A DNA stretch of 64,000 bases from Fennellomyces sp. T-0311 (GCA_025266875.1 JALLLT010000050.1:1-64000); one strand, 5' to 3'. Positions 22,956 to 38,837 are shown, counted from the stretch's first letter. Numbers and translations are program-made. The notes: generated by a model not told the origin, from the sequence alone.

Positions 22956-24366
22956 CTAATTCAAAGTGTTAGCAGCACTATCCATCGCAAAAGTAGTGGG
23001 CTTACCAAAGTTATCATCAGCGTTGCAATGGCACTTTTTCTGGACATTGCGATCGAGAGGACAGTGCATAAACGGATCATGACGGTATCCAATATCATCA
23101 AAGAAGTGCACTTCAGACTTATCCAGAAACATTGCCACAGCCAGTGAATGCACAGGTGCATCTCCCCATCTTATTTTTAACATAATCAGTCCATGCGGGC
23201 CTTCTTTTCCACCTCCTGTGCTTACCTTTCATAGAAGAAGCCTCCGGCTTTATCAAGATGATCGAAATACGCCGAATATTCCGGACCTCTCAGAAAGTTG
23301 AGATCACCGATCTCAAAGTTGCTCCAAAAGTGGCACAGATTGTAGGACTCGCCTCCATTTTCAGTGACAAATCGAAGCAGGTTCTTTTTGGGGATGTATT
23401 CGGGATGCTTTTCCATGAATGCCTTTGTGGTTTCCCATAGGGTTGGGATGGTGCTTTCGTATTCGAGTAGTGAGATGGTCCAGCCTGCAGGTTCTCTCTT
23501 TAATACTGGGTGTCTCTCCAATAGTAAACACACGGCTCTTACCATATTTCTTGTTGTTTTCCTGCATGTATAAAAAGGGATCGTAGTCGATGTCGCAGAG
23601 GAACTCCACGCTGGGCTCGACGCGCCTATATGGCATGATTAGAGGAATTTTAAAGAAGAAAGCACACGCGTCGTACCAATAATAATCGTACTGCAGCATC
23701 AATGGATGACGGTAGAAGAACCCACTCTCGAACCTAGCTTTTGCAATTAGCCTTTGGACGGACAACGCAGCAGTCGCTTCCACTTACCTGCACATGTGAC
23801 GATAAGCCAGATTATCGCCGTAAATGATGCCTTGCATGCCCATCAGCTCGCGTGCCTCATCAGCCTTTTTCACGTCAATCCAATCCGGATAACTCCAATG
23901 CTCCTTTGGTATGACACCTGTACAAAGTGTGAATTCGATTTGTTGTCAAACGTGGCCATCCGTTACCATAGTTGGTTTTCGCTTTGGTCAAGCTGGACGT
24001 CAGCTCACGAAACTCGTAGGTGAACTCCTCGTCGTTCAGGAAAACGTACGGGTAGTTGAATTTGCTGTTGAATCGAGCTTCGAGCTGTTGCATTGTCTTT
24101 CGCAAAGCGTCCAATTCGCTGTTTCTGGTTAGAATGACAAAGGCAGCATTGGCCCTGGTTGTGTTTTCCCATGCAGGGATGATTTGTTGCTGTTTCCCGG
24201 GATCACCGAAAAGTGGTTGAGGATTGTCTGCATTGCGAAAAATAGTAGGTTGCTCGGCACTACCCGAAGACAGGTGCCCTGTTGGTGATAAATAGAAGCA
24301 GAGCAACAGAAGCAGAGCCACGACGGCCAGCAGGATTGGCTTTCTCTGCGTCGATGAGATGACCAT
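22956..24366 (-). CDS. Alpha-1,2-mannosyltransferase, KRE2/KTR family (GT15)
   Basis: A Golgi type II membrane enzyme that adds alpha-1,2-mannose to N- and O-glycans using GDP-mannose. The start MVISSTQRK is followed at once by a signal anchor ([17 protein letters not shown]), then a stem and the catalytic domain. Conserved GT15 segments are [130 protein letters not shown] and [13 protein letters not shown]. The glutamate in NFEIGDLNF is the proposed nucleophile position in this family. Several introns split it. The C-terminus is complete (DSAANTLN). Family members usually occur as several paralogues, so no specific KTR name is given. Confidence 0.93.
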
Positions 24367-24561
24367 GGTTTTCAAAGTGACGAATGCCAAGTCAACAAGG
24401 AAAAAGGAAGGTAACCAAACCAGGAGTAGAAAACCCTATTACGGAAACAGAAAATGGATCGGCAAGCGCGGCCTTAACCCGAAATTTACGTCGATCAATT
24501 TGCAGCATCTTTTTATAATCAAACATTTCTTTTCTTTGGGCCATTGGCGACAACCATTACT

Positions 24562-26174
24562 CTACTCTGAATTACCATGCCCAGATATTCCTTGGGAACC
24601 TTGCGCCGTCGGGTCTTGGCTCGGGTAGCTTGATGCTGACGACCCGCTGACAGATGGAGGAGGAGGAGGTTGCATGGCACCAAGACCGACCGACGCTATT
24701 TATAACACCACCGATCAGTCGCCATAGAAACAGGGAATATATAAAACTCACATGACTTTTTCTCTGATTTAGGTCCCTGTGGTCGTGCCTTGCCCCAAGC
24801 AACTCGAAGCGCACGGCTTTTTATCGTCAGACCAGCATCTGCAATGCTTTGGGCAGCAAGTTCGGCCGCAGAACGGGTAGCAAAGTTCACAAACGCGCAT
24901 TTGGACCGATGGACAACGACAACTGACTTGACCTGACCATAAGTGCCAAAATATTCCCTATTTTATCCCAAATTAGCAAAAATAATCTCGACCTAGCTAT
25001 TCCCTTTACCGTAAGTCGCCCTCAGTAATCTCTTCTTCCACGCCAGTCACGAACAGAGATGTCTAAAGCAAATGTTAATACCGTAACATTCCACAGTAGA
25101 ATAAGCGCGAATACTTACGACTGATTTATCTTCGGGAGGTGTCAGGGATGCCGCGGTACTTCGGACGCGACTCAGCATCTTGCTAGCAACAGGATCATTG
25201 GTACCATAGTAACGATCTTTGATGTTTTGTTGTGCAAGTTCGGCGTCTCCAGGCACCTCATGTCTATCATATCAACCGCAAAAAAACTCGTTAATGCCTT
25301 GCTAGCTTTTTATTTTCAGAAGGTTACAACCGTCGTACCTGTATGGACATTCGTCTCCACGTGTGCATTCGCCTTTAACAAAAAACGAACAGATATGTGG
25401 GCGATTGCGTTTATAATAAGGTTCGCTTCGTGCTAACCGTCGCAGAATTTCACGACTTTCTGGGGTGGCCTTGGCAGGATCATAGTTATTAGTACTGGTG
25501 TCCTAGAAACAAACAATTGTTAGTCGTCATACCGAATCGAGCCGCCATCAACCCGTGTTCTACCTTGCCAGCAATATTTTGTGCATAATATTGTCGATTC
25601 ACGTCGCTGTTGGGTGCCTCCGACTGAATGTTCAATGCCTCGTCTCTAACTTGTACAGGAAGACCTAGCAACGCAGTAATTGAGTTTTTTTTTCCATGAT
25701 CTCTCTCCTGTAACCCATTTGCCCTGTCCTAAGCGTACCGTACTGCAGATCCAATACACATGTTTGACATACATTCTTCAGTCTTGCGCAAATCTGACAT
25801 ATTTCGGTCTTTTTATATCGCATGTTCGTGCCAGGGAGCCATCGGAAAACCGTAAACGGTCTGGAGCAAATCTATGCAATCGCGTCAGGAACGATTCATT
25901 ATATTGTTTGGGCATCATCAAATCACCTTGCATTCCTTTCCGAACGATTCCTTCGACTATGCGATTGAAGCAAGATAGAAATTAGTGTACATTGGCGCGC
26001 AGGATCGATATAGATCGTACCATCCGAACGTAGGGGTTGTCGCCCAAGCATGTTTCGCAAACAACGGGGAATTCCTATTCACGAGCTAAGTACGCGAGCT
26101 TTGCAGCGACATCCTGACCAAAAGCTTACGGCTTCTTCCCATTGCTGTTTGTTCGGGTCGGCCTTTTGGTTCAT
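24562..26174 (-). CDS. SLT11: Pre-mRNA-splicing factor RBM22/Slt11/Ecm2
   Basis: A component of the activated spliceosome that contacts U6 snRNA and the intron. Exons read [15 protein letters not shown], then after a short intron [18 protein letters not shown], the first zinc-binding Cys pair of the N-terminal domain. The second part has [14 protein letters not shown] and [20 protein letters not shown]. The CCCH zinc finger reads [20 protein letters not shown]. Next is [20 protein letters not shown], the family hallmark, followed by an RRM ([37 protein letters not shown]). The last exon adds a Pro-rich tail ([11 protein letters not shown]) and ends at TAG 24562. At least six short introns. 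It is divergent from MCM4 with only 154 bp between the start codons. Confidence 0.95.
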
Positions 26175-26328
26175 GCTGACTGACTTTGGGATCGAAATAA
26201 GAAAGATCGCAGGTGGACCAAGAAGTACTGAGATTAAAAACCACCCACGTCAACGTCACGGTCGCGAAAAAAAAGAAAGGAAAAAAAGTTCGCGGTTCCT
26301 GTTTTCCTTTTGAAAGACCTAAACGAAA
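26175..26328. promoter_or_regulatory. Short divergent promoter, RBM22 / MCM4
   Basis: These 154 bp must serve two genes on opposite strands. GGTCGCGAAAAAAAAG near 26258-26274 resembles the CGCGAAA core bound by cell-cycle factors of the SBF/MBF or E2F type, which would suit MCM4. CACGTCAACGTCACG just before it holds TGACGT/ACGTCA half-sites. Both readings are inference from motif form. Confidence 0.4.
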
Positions 26329-29744
<3,416 letters not shown>

Positions 29745-30916
29745 TTTTTTTTATTATTTTTTTTTTTCAATGAGCCAAAAGCCCCCTCCCCGCTCGAGAA
29801 TAAGGCTCAACCATGTGATGTATAAATGATTATATAAAATTGCCCGAACTTCGTACAACGAAAAGCAGATTTGGTAACTCGTTGATAAAGATAACGAACG
29901 GTAGGGTCCGTTGCTTAGCGACTTTTTTTGCATGGCAACACACCCACCCACCCGTACGTCTAGACCAGGATGCAACGGGTTTAATCCCCCAACAGAAAAA
30001 CACAGATCGTTTCAACTAAAGCATATCACTTCTTTGTTTTTTTATTTGAGCATGATGAGATTACACAGAAATGCACAGTGGAGCTGACAGCAAATCATAT
30101 CTCCTTTGGCTTCCTGTGTTACCATAGATAAAGAACCCAATGCCAAAAAAGGATACAGAATAGATAAGAAAAAAAAAGAGCACAACGTGGGGGTACTAGT
30201 GACATGAGGTTATGGCCTGTTGCGAAAAAAAAAATTCCCTTTTGTTTGAACATGATCGCCTCTCATCACACCCTAAGATAAGATAAAGTGAGCAAAAAGA
30301 ACAGACCCCCGTTTTTCACCGGTAAACAAAATAAACATATGGCAAAGGAAAAAGAACGGTTCTACTTAATCTGATGACAATACAACATTGCCAAGGTCGG
30401 AGACGATCGGGTGATTCATATCAACCTTACAAGCAAACAAAAAAAGCAAAACAGTAAGCACCCAGAAGGCTCACTTTATATAAATATATATATATATAAC
30501 AGTATATTTCATCTCCAATTATCTCTATATCTCTATATCTTATATCCACTGACACCCCCCAGGGCGAGCGAAAGAGTCCAAAAAAAAACAGCGAAAAACG
30601 TTGTACACCCCCCAGCTCGTCACTTTCCTTATCACCGACTTTCCTTTTCCGTGGTATGTCTGGTTTTCTCGGGTGTACCCAGTGGTGTGTGTCACATGTG
30701 GAATGGGCTTTCAGTTGTTGTAAAGTATGCGGCAATTCAAAAAAAGTTTTGAGGCGATCTCCCAAATGTGCGGGCCAGTCTCTCTCCAATTTTTTTATGT
30801 AACCGTTTACAATAAAAGTCTACCCGAGCCCTATAACAAAATATCCTTTAAACCCCCCAGCAGAGCGCGTTTTCCATCTCTCTTCTTTCGCTTTTATTCT
30901 TTTTTTTTATTTCTTC
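29745..30916. other. 1.2-kb region upstream of the GATA factor, probable long 5' leader/promoter
   Basis: It holds poly-T/poly-A runs, a (TA)7 run at 30485-30498 and long pyrimidine-rich stretches, and no supportable gene. GATAAGATAAAG near 30279-30290 contains two tandem GATA motifs. An ATG at 30727 opens a 65-codon frame that ends at 30924, overlapping the GATA-factor start codon out of frame. Confidence 0.5.
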
Positions 30917-32379
30917 ATGCCTAAAAAGGATCTCTCCACCGTCGCCGACCAGGTGTTGAGCGACTCGCTCTTTAATACTTCAGCCGAAGAGCAACAACCA
31001 AAAAATGATCCACTTTCAAGTCAAGTATGGCGCATGTACACAAAGGCCAAAGATACACTACCGAACGGCTCTCGATTGGAAAACTTGACGTGGCGTATGA
31101 TGGCCATGACTCTGAATAAGTCGAAAAAGGAAGAAGAGGAGCAGAAAGAGGAAAAGCCGGCAGATCCTATACCTATAAAGAATGCCACTACACCTCCACC
31201 TCCCGATGATACAATTGGGCTACTATCGTCATCGGCTCCTCCCTACATGATGGACTTTTTGCGCGAGGAGCCGAACAATAATGTGTTAGTTACTGGCAGT
31301 GCCAAAGCTGACAGTCAATTCATGGTAAGTTTTTTTTATATATTTAATTTAATCAGTGGGAATCGTATTTAGTAATAATCTCTTATTAGCCTTGCAAACG
31401 AAGAGCCTCAAGGCAGCATTCACCACATTTGCCATCCACCAGCAGTATTACCATCCCAACGTATGACTATACAGAGCCATTTGGTCGGATGGCGCTAGAT
31501 CATCGTCCACAGCCACCATTAGCAACATCACCTGTTTATCATCACTTTCCTGCTTCGCCAACAGAATTCTCAATGCACCCTGAGATGTATTCACCGCCAG
31601 GCTCGGCCCCTGCAACACCAATGTCAGCTGACCAGGATCAGCTGCAGAATCCAGGCGGTCTCAGCTTTGAAGAACTGCTCACATTATTCTACAACAACAG
31701 CATCCATTCACCGCCACATCAACAGCAGCAGCTTCATCATCCAAGCAGTCCTCCAGCCAATATCACTCCTCCGCAATCTTACATTGAAACCACCCCACCA
31801 CCCAAGGAAGCCCCACCATCATCAACATCATCTACGCCATTACGGAAGTCCGAAAGCAAGTCAAAATGCACAAACTGTGGTACAACCACCACTCCTCTTT
31901 GGCGAAGAAACCCCCAAGGTCAACCATTATGCAATGCGTGTGGATTATTCCTGAAACTACATGGTGTGGTTAGACCACTGTCACTCAAGACCGATGTCAT
32001 CAAGAAGCGCAACCGTGCAAGTACCAGTGCGGCCAACGGCGGCGGCGCGACGAAAAAGACTGATCATCGGCGTAGTACAGGCACCCTCAACATTGCCCCC
32101 ATCAAGCGCCAGCGACGCGACCCTTCCCCTTCCTTACCTACTCCTCCACCTCAACCAGTCAACGCAAACAACGTGTATTCTGTTCTGGAAGCCATTGGAC
32201 TCCAACTCAATAGCTTGCCGGCAGAAGTATTACCGCTGATTGCGTCAGCGGCCAATTATCATGCCGTCAATAAGCAGCGCCAGCAACAGCAGCAGCAACA
32301 GCAGCAGCAATCAAACTATGAAATCCTACAGCATATGATACAACCACATCCTTATGACAGATCATCACCGCCTTCCTAA
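30917..32379 (+). CDS. GATA-type transcription factor, AreA/NIT2/Gat1 nitrogen-regulator type
   Basis: A probable activator of nitrogen-source utilisation genes. Two exons with an intron at about 31325-31390 give about 465 residues. Residues 35-75 match the N-terminal fungal GATA domain (DUF1752-like): [20 protein letters not shown] then ENLTWRMM. The middle is Pro/Ser/His-rich. The single zinc finger near residue 295 has the fungal spacing of 17 residues between Cys pairs ([35 protein letters not shown]) followed by the basic tail DVIKKRNR. A glutamine run lies near the C-terminus. The DUF1752 plus class IV finger combination is what separates AreA/NIT2 from the siderophore and light-sensing GATA factors. 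Two tandem GATA motifs upstream allow autoregulation. Confidence 0.9.
32281..32310 (+). repeat. CAG/CAA repeat encoding polyglutamine in the GATA factor
   Basis: The repeat codes for ten glutamines just before [13 protein letters not shown] interruptions should keep it fairly stable. Confidence 0.9.
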
Positions 32380-32425
32380 AGTTATTATTACAATAAACCA
32401 AAAACACATGTATATATTTCTCTTT

Positions 32426-32783
32426 CTACGAAGAAGAAAGCTGTGCTTCGATGCGTTGGACGCGTGCCTGAGTTTGTTGCATGAGCTTATTGGCTGTGGC
32501 AAGACGTTTCCGACTCTCGGTAAGCTTTGCCAGCGCAGGCTGCAAGCGTGGTGGCTCAGCAATGTCTGTGAACAATTCAAGTTCTAACAAACAAAAAGGA
32601 TGAGTCTTCCGCATCTGGAATGAAACGAATGCAGTGCGTCTTTTTTTTACCAGCAACCAGCCGTTCAATTTCTTTACCAAGCTCTTCTTGGCTTTGTTGC
32701 GTGGCGGCAATGGCCTTGTCCATGTCGGCCACCACAGGAGCCAGCAGCAATGTGATGCCTTGCTCGCTACTGGTGGTACTCAT
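32426..32783 (-). CDS. Snapin-like subunit (BLOC-1/BORC family)
   Basis: A small coiled-coil protein of about 95 residues from two exons; the intron is at about 32585-32650. The first exon encodes MSTTSSEQGITLLLAPVVAD then MDKAIAATQQSQEELGKEIE. The second encodes ELELFTDIAEPPRLQPALAK then LTESRKRLATANKLMQQTQA and RVQRIEAQLSSS. The pattern of a hydrophobic start, the central xSQxELxxxIxxL and the second helix RRRxxxxNxxLQxxQxRLxxL is that of snapin, shared by BLOC-1 and BORC, which control lysosome-related organelles and lysosome positioning. Length is shorter than animal snapin, mostly at the N-terminus. It shares a 268-bp divergent promoter with eIF3d. Confidence 0.75.
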
Positions 32784-33051
32784 GTTACTGCTTAAGGGAG
32801 AAAGAACCTTGCACTATCAGGCGAGTTGTATCAAAGAAAAAAAAATAAAAAATGGAGAGAAGCTTCTCAAACGGACTATCAGAATAAAAGGCAGTGAGCA
32901 GGGTAGGCTCTCTTTATTTTTCACACACGCGCACACACACGCATAGTATTGTCAAGCAGTAGTAGGGACCAGATAGAATATTAGTGGCTTTGAAAGCGGT
33001 TTTTTTTAAGCTACGTACTGATTTTTTTACTCCTTTCAAGCAGCTTTCAAC

Positions 33052-34870
33052 ATGGCCAAGCCTAATTTCAAGTTGCCCAAGACCTACGAGGCCCAAAACG
33101 GCTGGGGCCCTACCAGCGATGTGATTCCCCTTCAGTTCCGCGACATTCCTTACGCACCTTACAGCAAGGGTGACAAGCTTGGTCGTGTCGCTGATTGGAC
33201 CAATCCAGATGCACAGAAGCAAGACAACCGTGAAGTGACCGGTCGCACTGGTCGTACCGGTTTCAACCGTTTCAACCGAGGTAATTTTGGTAATGAGACG
33301 TGCAGATTGCAAGTAATTCACCGTGATTCTTTCTGCAAGATCAACATCAAGCTTATGGCGCGGCCTTTGCTTCAGCATTCGCATACACTCATACCGAAGA
33401 CGAATCGTCCTTCTCCGTCGTCGATAACCGATCGGCTGCAGCAAAGAAGATGGCCCTCAAGGCTGCCGGTGGTCAGCGTGGTCGTCCTCAGAGCAAGCAA
33501 ACTGCTCAAACTACCGGCTACCGTACTGTCAATCAGCGCGGTGGCAACGGTAGACAGCAGCAAGGTAGAAGAAAGTACGGTTACAAGGACTACGACAAGG
33601 TAACCCACGTCTCATTGCCATGGCGACTAATGTTGTTATACTAAAACATCAACCAATACAGCCTCAACGTGTCCGCAATGCTTCGATCAACATTGGCCCT
33701 GACTGGAAGGTTCTCGATGAGATTGAATTCAGCCGTTTGAGCAAGCTTACGTTTGGTATTCCCGAAGCAGAAGACGTCGCATCGTATGGCTCGGTCAACT
33801 TTTACAACAAGATGTATGACCGCGTCAACACCAAGAACGAAAAGCCGTTGCAGCACATTGAGCGAGTCAAATACGACACGACCACGTCGGAAGATCCCGT
33901 CATCCAGCAATTCTTGCAAGACAACAAGGCTACTGTATTTGCCACCGATGGTGTCTTGTCGCTTTTGATGTGTGCCACGCGCACCGTTTATCCTTGGGAC
34001 ATTGTCGTCAAGAAGGTTGGCGACAAGGTTGTGTTGGACAAGCGACCTGGTGGCGTATTTGACTTTGTCACTGTCAACGAAAACGCTGCCGACCCACCTG
34101 CCGAAAACGACAAGGACACGATCAATTCGTGGTCCGCGTTGAGCAACGAAGCGACGTACATCAACCAAAACTTTGCTCGTCAAGTGATTGATACAAAGAA
34201 CGTACACACGCTTGGCAAGCCCAACCCATTCGCCAGCGAAGATACCAAAGACAAGCTTGCTTCGTGTGGTTACCGTTACAGAAAGTTCGATTTGACCAGC
34301 AGCAATGCTGCCGAGGACGCCGAACGAACTCATTTGATTGTTCGCACAGAAGTCGATGCTGCTCAGAAGCTGGGTGGTCAGACCTCCTTGATGACCGTTC
34401 GTGCTTTGAACGAATTCGATCCCAATGCACAAGGTTCCGGCACGTCCTTGCCATGGAAGAAGAGCTTGGATTCTCAGCGTGGTGCGGTCGTTGCGGCTGA
34501 AATGAAGAACAATGCTGCAAAGTTGGCTCGATGGGCCGTTCAGGCAATGCTAGCTGGTGCTGATCAACTCAAGCTTGGTTATGTCGCTCGTGCTGATCCA
34601 AAGAACAACAACCGCCACGTTGTTTTGGGCACTCAGGCTTACAAGCCTCGCGATTTTGCTGCTCAGATGAACTTGTCATTGACCAACGGTTGGGGTATCG
34701 TCAAGGCTGTTGCCGACATGTGTCTCCAGCTTCCCGAAGGTCAATACATTCTGCTCAAGGACCCCAACCGGCCGATCCTGCGCATCTATGCCGTCTCCAG
34801 CGAAGATTTGGAAGAGAACGAGGATGAATCTGAGGAAGAGTCGGATGAGGATGAAGCAAAGGAAAACTAA
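33052..34870 (+). CDS. Translation initiation factor eIF3 subunit D
   Basis: The cap-binding subunit of eIF3. Four exons: MAKPNFKLPKTYEAQNGWGP and VIPLQFRDIPYAPYSKGDKL, then an RNA-binding arginine/glycine-rich stretch (TGRTGRTGFNRFNRG), then HQAYGAAFASAFAYTHTEDE and GRRKYGYKDYDK, and a long last exon from PQRVRNASINIGPDWKVLDE. Further family segments are KPLQHIERVKYDTTTSEDPV, VFATDGVLSLLMCATRTVYP, ASCGYRYRKFDL and PWKKSLDSQRGAVVAAEMKN. The C-terminus is acidic (DESEEESDEDEAKEN), as usual for eIF3d. About 545 residues, complete. Confidence 0.96.
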
Positions 34871-34949
34871 AAAGCTTATAAATGTTTAATGTATGATACA
34901 AGAGGCTTTATGTAGATAATATAAAGTTGTTGGTTTTTTTTTTCTTCGT

Positions 34950-37900
34950 TTATCCCCTGACAAAACTCTCGCTACGTTTGCGCTGCCCTATCATCTCCAT
35001 GTTGGACGGCTCCGTCGCTGCCATCAGCCGCTGCAACGATTGCTTGTTTCGGACCTGTTTGATCGCATACTCGAGCGCGCTTTCCCACCGCATACGCGCA
35101 TACGACACCGCGTGTTTGAACTCGTCGTCGCTGTTTTGGCTCCACAGATGATTGATATGGGTCGGCAAGAGTCGGATCAGGACACCACATGGAATGGAGA
35201 GGGATCCAATGGCCACGGTGCAGATCCACTGATTCATGGTCAGCGGCACGGTCTTGAACGCCAATCCGCCGTATTGGACAATAAGCACCTGTCCAATGAC
35301 CACGAACGCCTGAATGGCCAAGAACAAATAATCATGCAGGATCCCGCGCAGTATGTTGAGTTTATCGTCGATCCGTCGGCAGTTGAGTTCGTTAAACACT
35401 TGCATAAACACAAACACATTGAACACCATGGTTCGCAGCACACGTCTGCCTGCCGTGTTCGTCGCCAATCCGAAGAGCACTGGGCCATGAAACATGAGCA
35501 ACAAGTTCACCGTGATCTGGAACAAAGCCTGCCCAAAGATCATTCTGCTCATGCGCCAATTGATCAAGCTGCTATCCTTGCACAGCGGTTTGCGATTCAC
35601 CAGGTCGTCCGATAGTGGTTCGGTAGCCAGTGCCAATGCCGCAAACGTATCCATGATCATGTTGACCCACAACAGCTGGACGGCGCTGAGGATGCTTTCG
35701 GAGGAATCAGACACGACCGCACTGACAAAGGAGACGACGACAGCGGCGATATTGACCGTGAGCTGAAACGTCAAAAACTTGCGGACACCATCATTGACGG
35801 CACGACCCCATTTGAGCGCTTGCAAAATCGAATTGAAATTGTCGTCCATGAGAATGATATCCGACGCTTCCTGAGCTACCTCGGTGCCAGTGATACCCAT
35901 GGCAAACCCAACATTGGCCATTTTCAGTGCGGGTCCATCGTTTGTACCATCCCCGGTCATGGCAACAACTTCGTTGAGTTGCTGCAGACGCGACACCACA
36001 ATGGTTTTATCGATGGGTGAAGACCGTGCAAGCACTTGAAGTCTTGGAATCACCCGGAACTGCTCTTCAACGGAAAGCGATCGGAAATCAGGGCCTGTCA
36101 TGGCGATACCACCTGCGGTCAAGATCCCACTTTCCTTGGCAATGGCTTTGGCTGTCTCAATATTATCACCAGTGATCTAATGTATTTTGTTTTCTTAAAT
36201 TATGCCCGACATTGTTTTTGTTTTCTCTCGTTACCATGCGAATAAACACGCCTGCGCGTCGGAAAGCTTGAACAGATTCTACGACACCAGGCCGCAACCG
36301 ATCTTGAATGCCAACAATACCAAGTAGAACCAGGTTCGCCAAAGGTGGGTCGTCAGGATCGAACGCTGGATTCCCTCTGTCAGGCCATGGTGAAGAAGCA
36401 CATGCAGTCAAAACTTACATCGGAAGGTGTTTTGATCCACGTCACGATAAGCCAAAGCCAAGGTACGTAATGATCGTTCTGCATACTGGTTCACCAAAAC
36501 CTCGTGATGCGTACGTGCATAATTACTGAACGGGCGAACACGACCGCGACTATCCATAAAGTGCGTGCAATGTCTGATAATTGTTTCAGCCGCTCCCTTG
36601 GTATACAATCGGTATTCGCCGTGACGACCCGGTGACCTTGCATTGCTTTCACGGGTTTGAATGATGGTCGTCATACTTTTAGCTTCGGAACTGAATGGAT
36701 AAACACACACAACCTTGCTATGCGACCGAATATGTTGGTACGAGTATCCGAGTTTCTGCGTAAATTCGATCATGGCGCATTCGGTTGTTGACCCGACAAA
36801 CTTTAGGTTTCCTTCCGAATCCTTGCCTTCAAATGCAGTCGAATTGATGGCCATTCCCTCGATAGCTAGATCAAGCGCCAGCGGATGCACGTTGTATCGC
36901 CAATCACCGAGATCGTAAAGGTGTGTGAACTGTACTTCGGCCAAAGCTGCGCTCACAATGGTCATTTTGTTCTCAGTCAATGTACCAGTCTTATCGGAAC
37001 ATACGGCAGTAGCATTGCCCATCGTTTCACTACGAAACAGACCGTCAGTTTTGCTAGCCGATAAAGTTTTTTGAAATGAATTTGTACCACGCAGATAAAT
37101 GGCGTACGAGATTGTTATCCTTGAGCATTTCAGTTGTGGCAAAAGCTAATGCAAGTGTCACGGCCATGGGAAGACCTTCAGGTACGGCAACAACAATGAC
37201 AGTGATGGCTTGAATCACGATTCCAATGAGTTCTGAAAACAATTCACTCGTTGAAATCCAATGATGATGGATCACGCTGACGACAAATAGCTTCATCAAG
37301 AGGACGCTATATTTCCAAATTAGGTTAAATGATGCATAAAAGGGGATGTTTTTTTTCTTCATTACCCAAACATGAGACCTGCTGCAGCAAATCCAAACTT
37401 TGCAATCTGGTCGGCAAGTATGTTAAGCTTTAACTGCAGTGGCGTGGTATCTTGCTGTGCATCGCGCATTAACTAATGAGCATACAAAAAGCACGTGTGC
37501 ATCGGATGAGAGACATAATTCTGTAATGCAAGAAAAAACAACTTACGGTCATGGCCCTTCCATAAAAGGAATTCACGCCAACCGCGATGACCACGACCTG
37601 TTGATGAGTGGTTATCAGCATGCATATATTACAACGTCGTAATGCTATTATTACCTTGGCAACACCCTGAAGTACCTTGGATCCGCTCAAAATAATGCAG
37701 TCGCCTCGTGAATCGGTGTTCTTTTTGACCGCGTGGGATTCGCCGGTAGCTGTGGATTCGTCGCAACGCAAGTTGTGGCTACACAAAACACGTCAAACGC
37801 TGTGCAACATTTAGGATTCGTTACGCCACGGCACACTAACCCTTCAATGTAAACACAGTCGACGGTGACCATATCGCCCGGTTCAAGAAACATGACTTCG

Positions 37901-38742
37901 CCCACCACCACTTGCTGGATGTTTACTTGGCGAGCGATGCCACCACGCAGCACCTAACAGTGAGCAGCAACAACGTGATGTTAAGAAGACGAATGAAAGG
38001 GTGCAACATTTTAAGGTTACCTTGACCGGCCGATCCTCCTTTTTGGCATTCAGTTTGCGAAACTGTTTTTCCTTCTCATAATCATTGATTGCATCTAAAA
38101 GGAGATTAGAAATTTCTCTTTTCTGAAATGCACATGTTGCTTACTTGTTATCACAACAACCGCAACAGCAACAATAATCGCAACTCCATCCACCCTACCA
38201 AAACATTAGCCTGTCTGTGATAAATACAGTGGCGTCACTTTTTCCTCGCTTTACCATCCCACTTTGGGCTCATCCACTGGATGGTTTGCCGAATTATCTT
38301 CCCAGATGCCTACTGCCAGCGACACCAAAGATGCGATGGATAACATAACTTTTTTTTCCACATATTAACAATAGAAACGCCACCCTTCCCCCCAAAAAGA
38401 AGACTTACTGAGAGTCTGGTCGTTGTAGGCGGACCAAACAAGCGACAGGATTGTTTTTTCGGGTGCGTCTGGAATCACATTCCTGCCAAAGATGCGTTTG
38501 CGCTCCTGAAACGATTCTGTTTCGCTGGTTTGCACGACGCCGTAACATGGATCAAATGACTCATCCGGTCTTAATCCCATGGTCGGGTCGACATGCAGGG
38601 CTTTGCAAATGCCACGCGTCCCACCTAGATCGGCTAATAGGGATGTGTTCTTGGAGTCGATGATCTCGCACAGTTGCTGCGGCGCCAGTGCGAATGTCTT
38701 TTCCGTGTTATCATATTGAGATAGCAGCGGCGTGGTGTCCAT
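34950..38742 (-). CDS. PMC1: Vacuolar/plasma-membrane-type Ca2+-transporting P-type ATPase (PMC1 type, P2B)
   Basis: It pumps calcium out of the cytosol, in fungi mainly into the vacuole. Start [20 protein letters not shown]. Motifs in order: the N-terminal domain with [20 protein letters not shown], the TGES-type A-domain loop ([12 protein letters not shown] near 37720-37780), the helix-4 motif [20 protein letters not shown], the phosphorylation site [13 protein letters not shown] near 36965-37005 and the hinge motif [12 protein letters not shown] near 35935-35970. Helices 5-10 follow ([20 protein letters not shown]). An intron restores LSACETMGNAT before the phosphorylation site. About ten introns. 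The C-terminal tail after the last helix is short and basic, without a clear plant- or animal-type calmodulin site, as in yeast Pmc1. Confidence 0.94.
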
Positions 38743-38829
38743 TCTTTTTCGACAGGAGGCAGGAAAGGGCTGGTTAAAAAGAGAGGAAAGGAAAGAAGCA
38801 AAAGAAAAAGGTACGAGGCGTGCACAGGA

Positions 38830-38837
38830 TTTATATA
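38830..38837 (-). promoter_or_regulatory. Putative TATA box of PMC1
   Basis: TATATAAA on the minus strand lies 88 bp upstream of the PMC1 start codon, in the gap between it and the 3' end of the glutaredoxin gene. Confidence 0.45.

Noticed and set aside
24367..24390. Upstream start for the mannosyltransferase at 24390
   Set aside because: The codon there is TTG. The first ATG in frame is at 24366 and is followed directly by the signal anchor.
33641..34432. 263-codon minus-strand frame opposite eIF3d
   Set aside because: A mirror of the strongly biased codons of eIF3d on the plus strand; no domain.
35040..35615. 191-codon plus-strand frame opposite PMC1
   Set aside because: An antisense shadow of transmembrane exons of the calcium pump; no independent signature.
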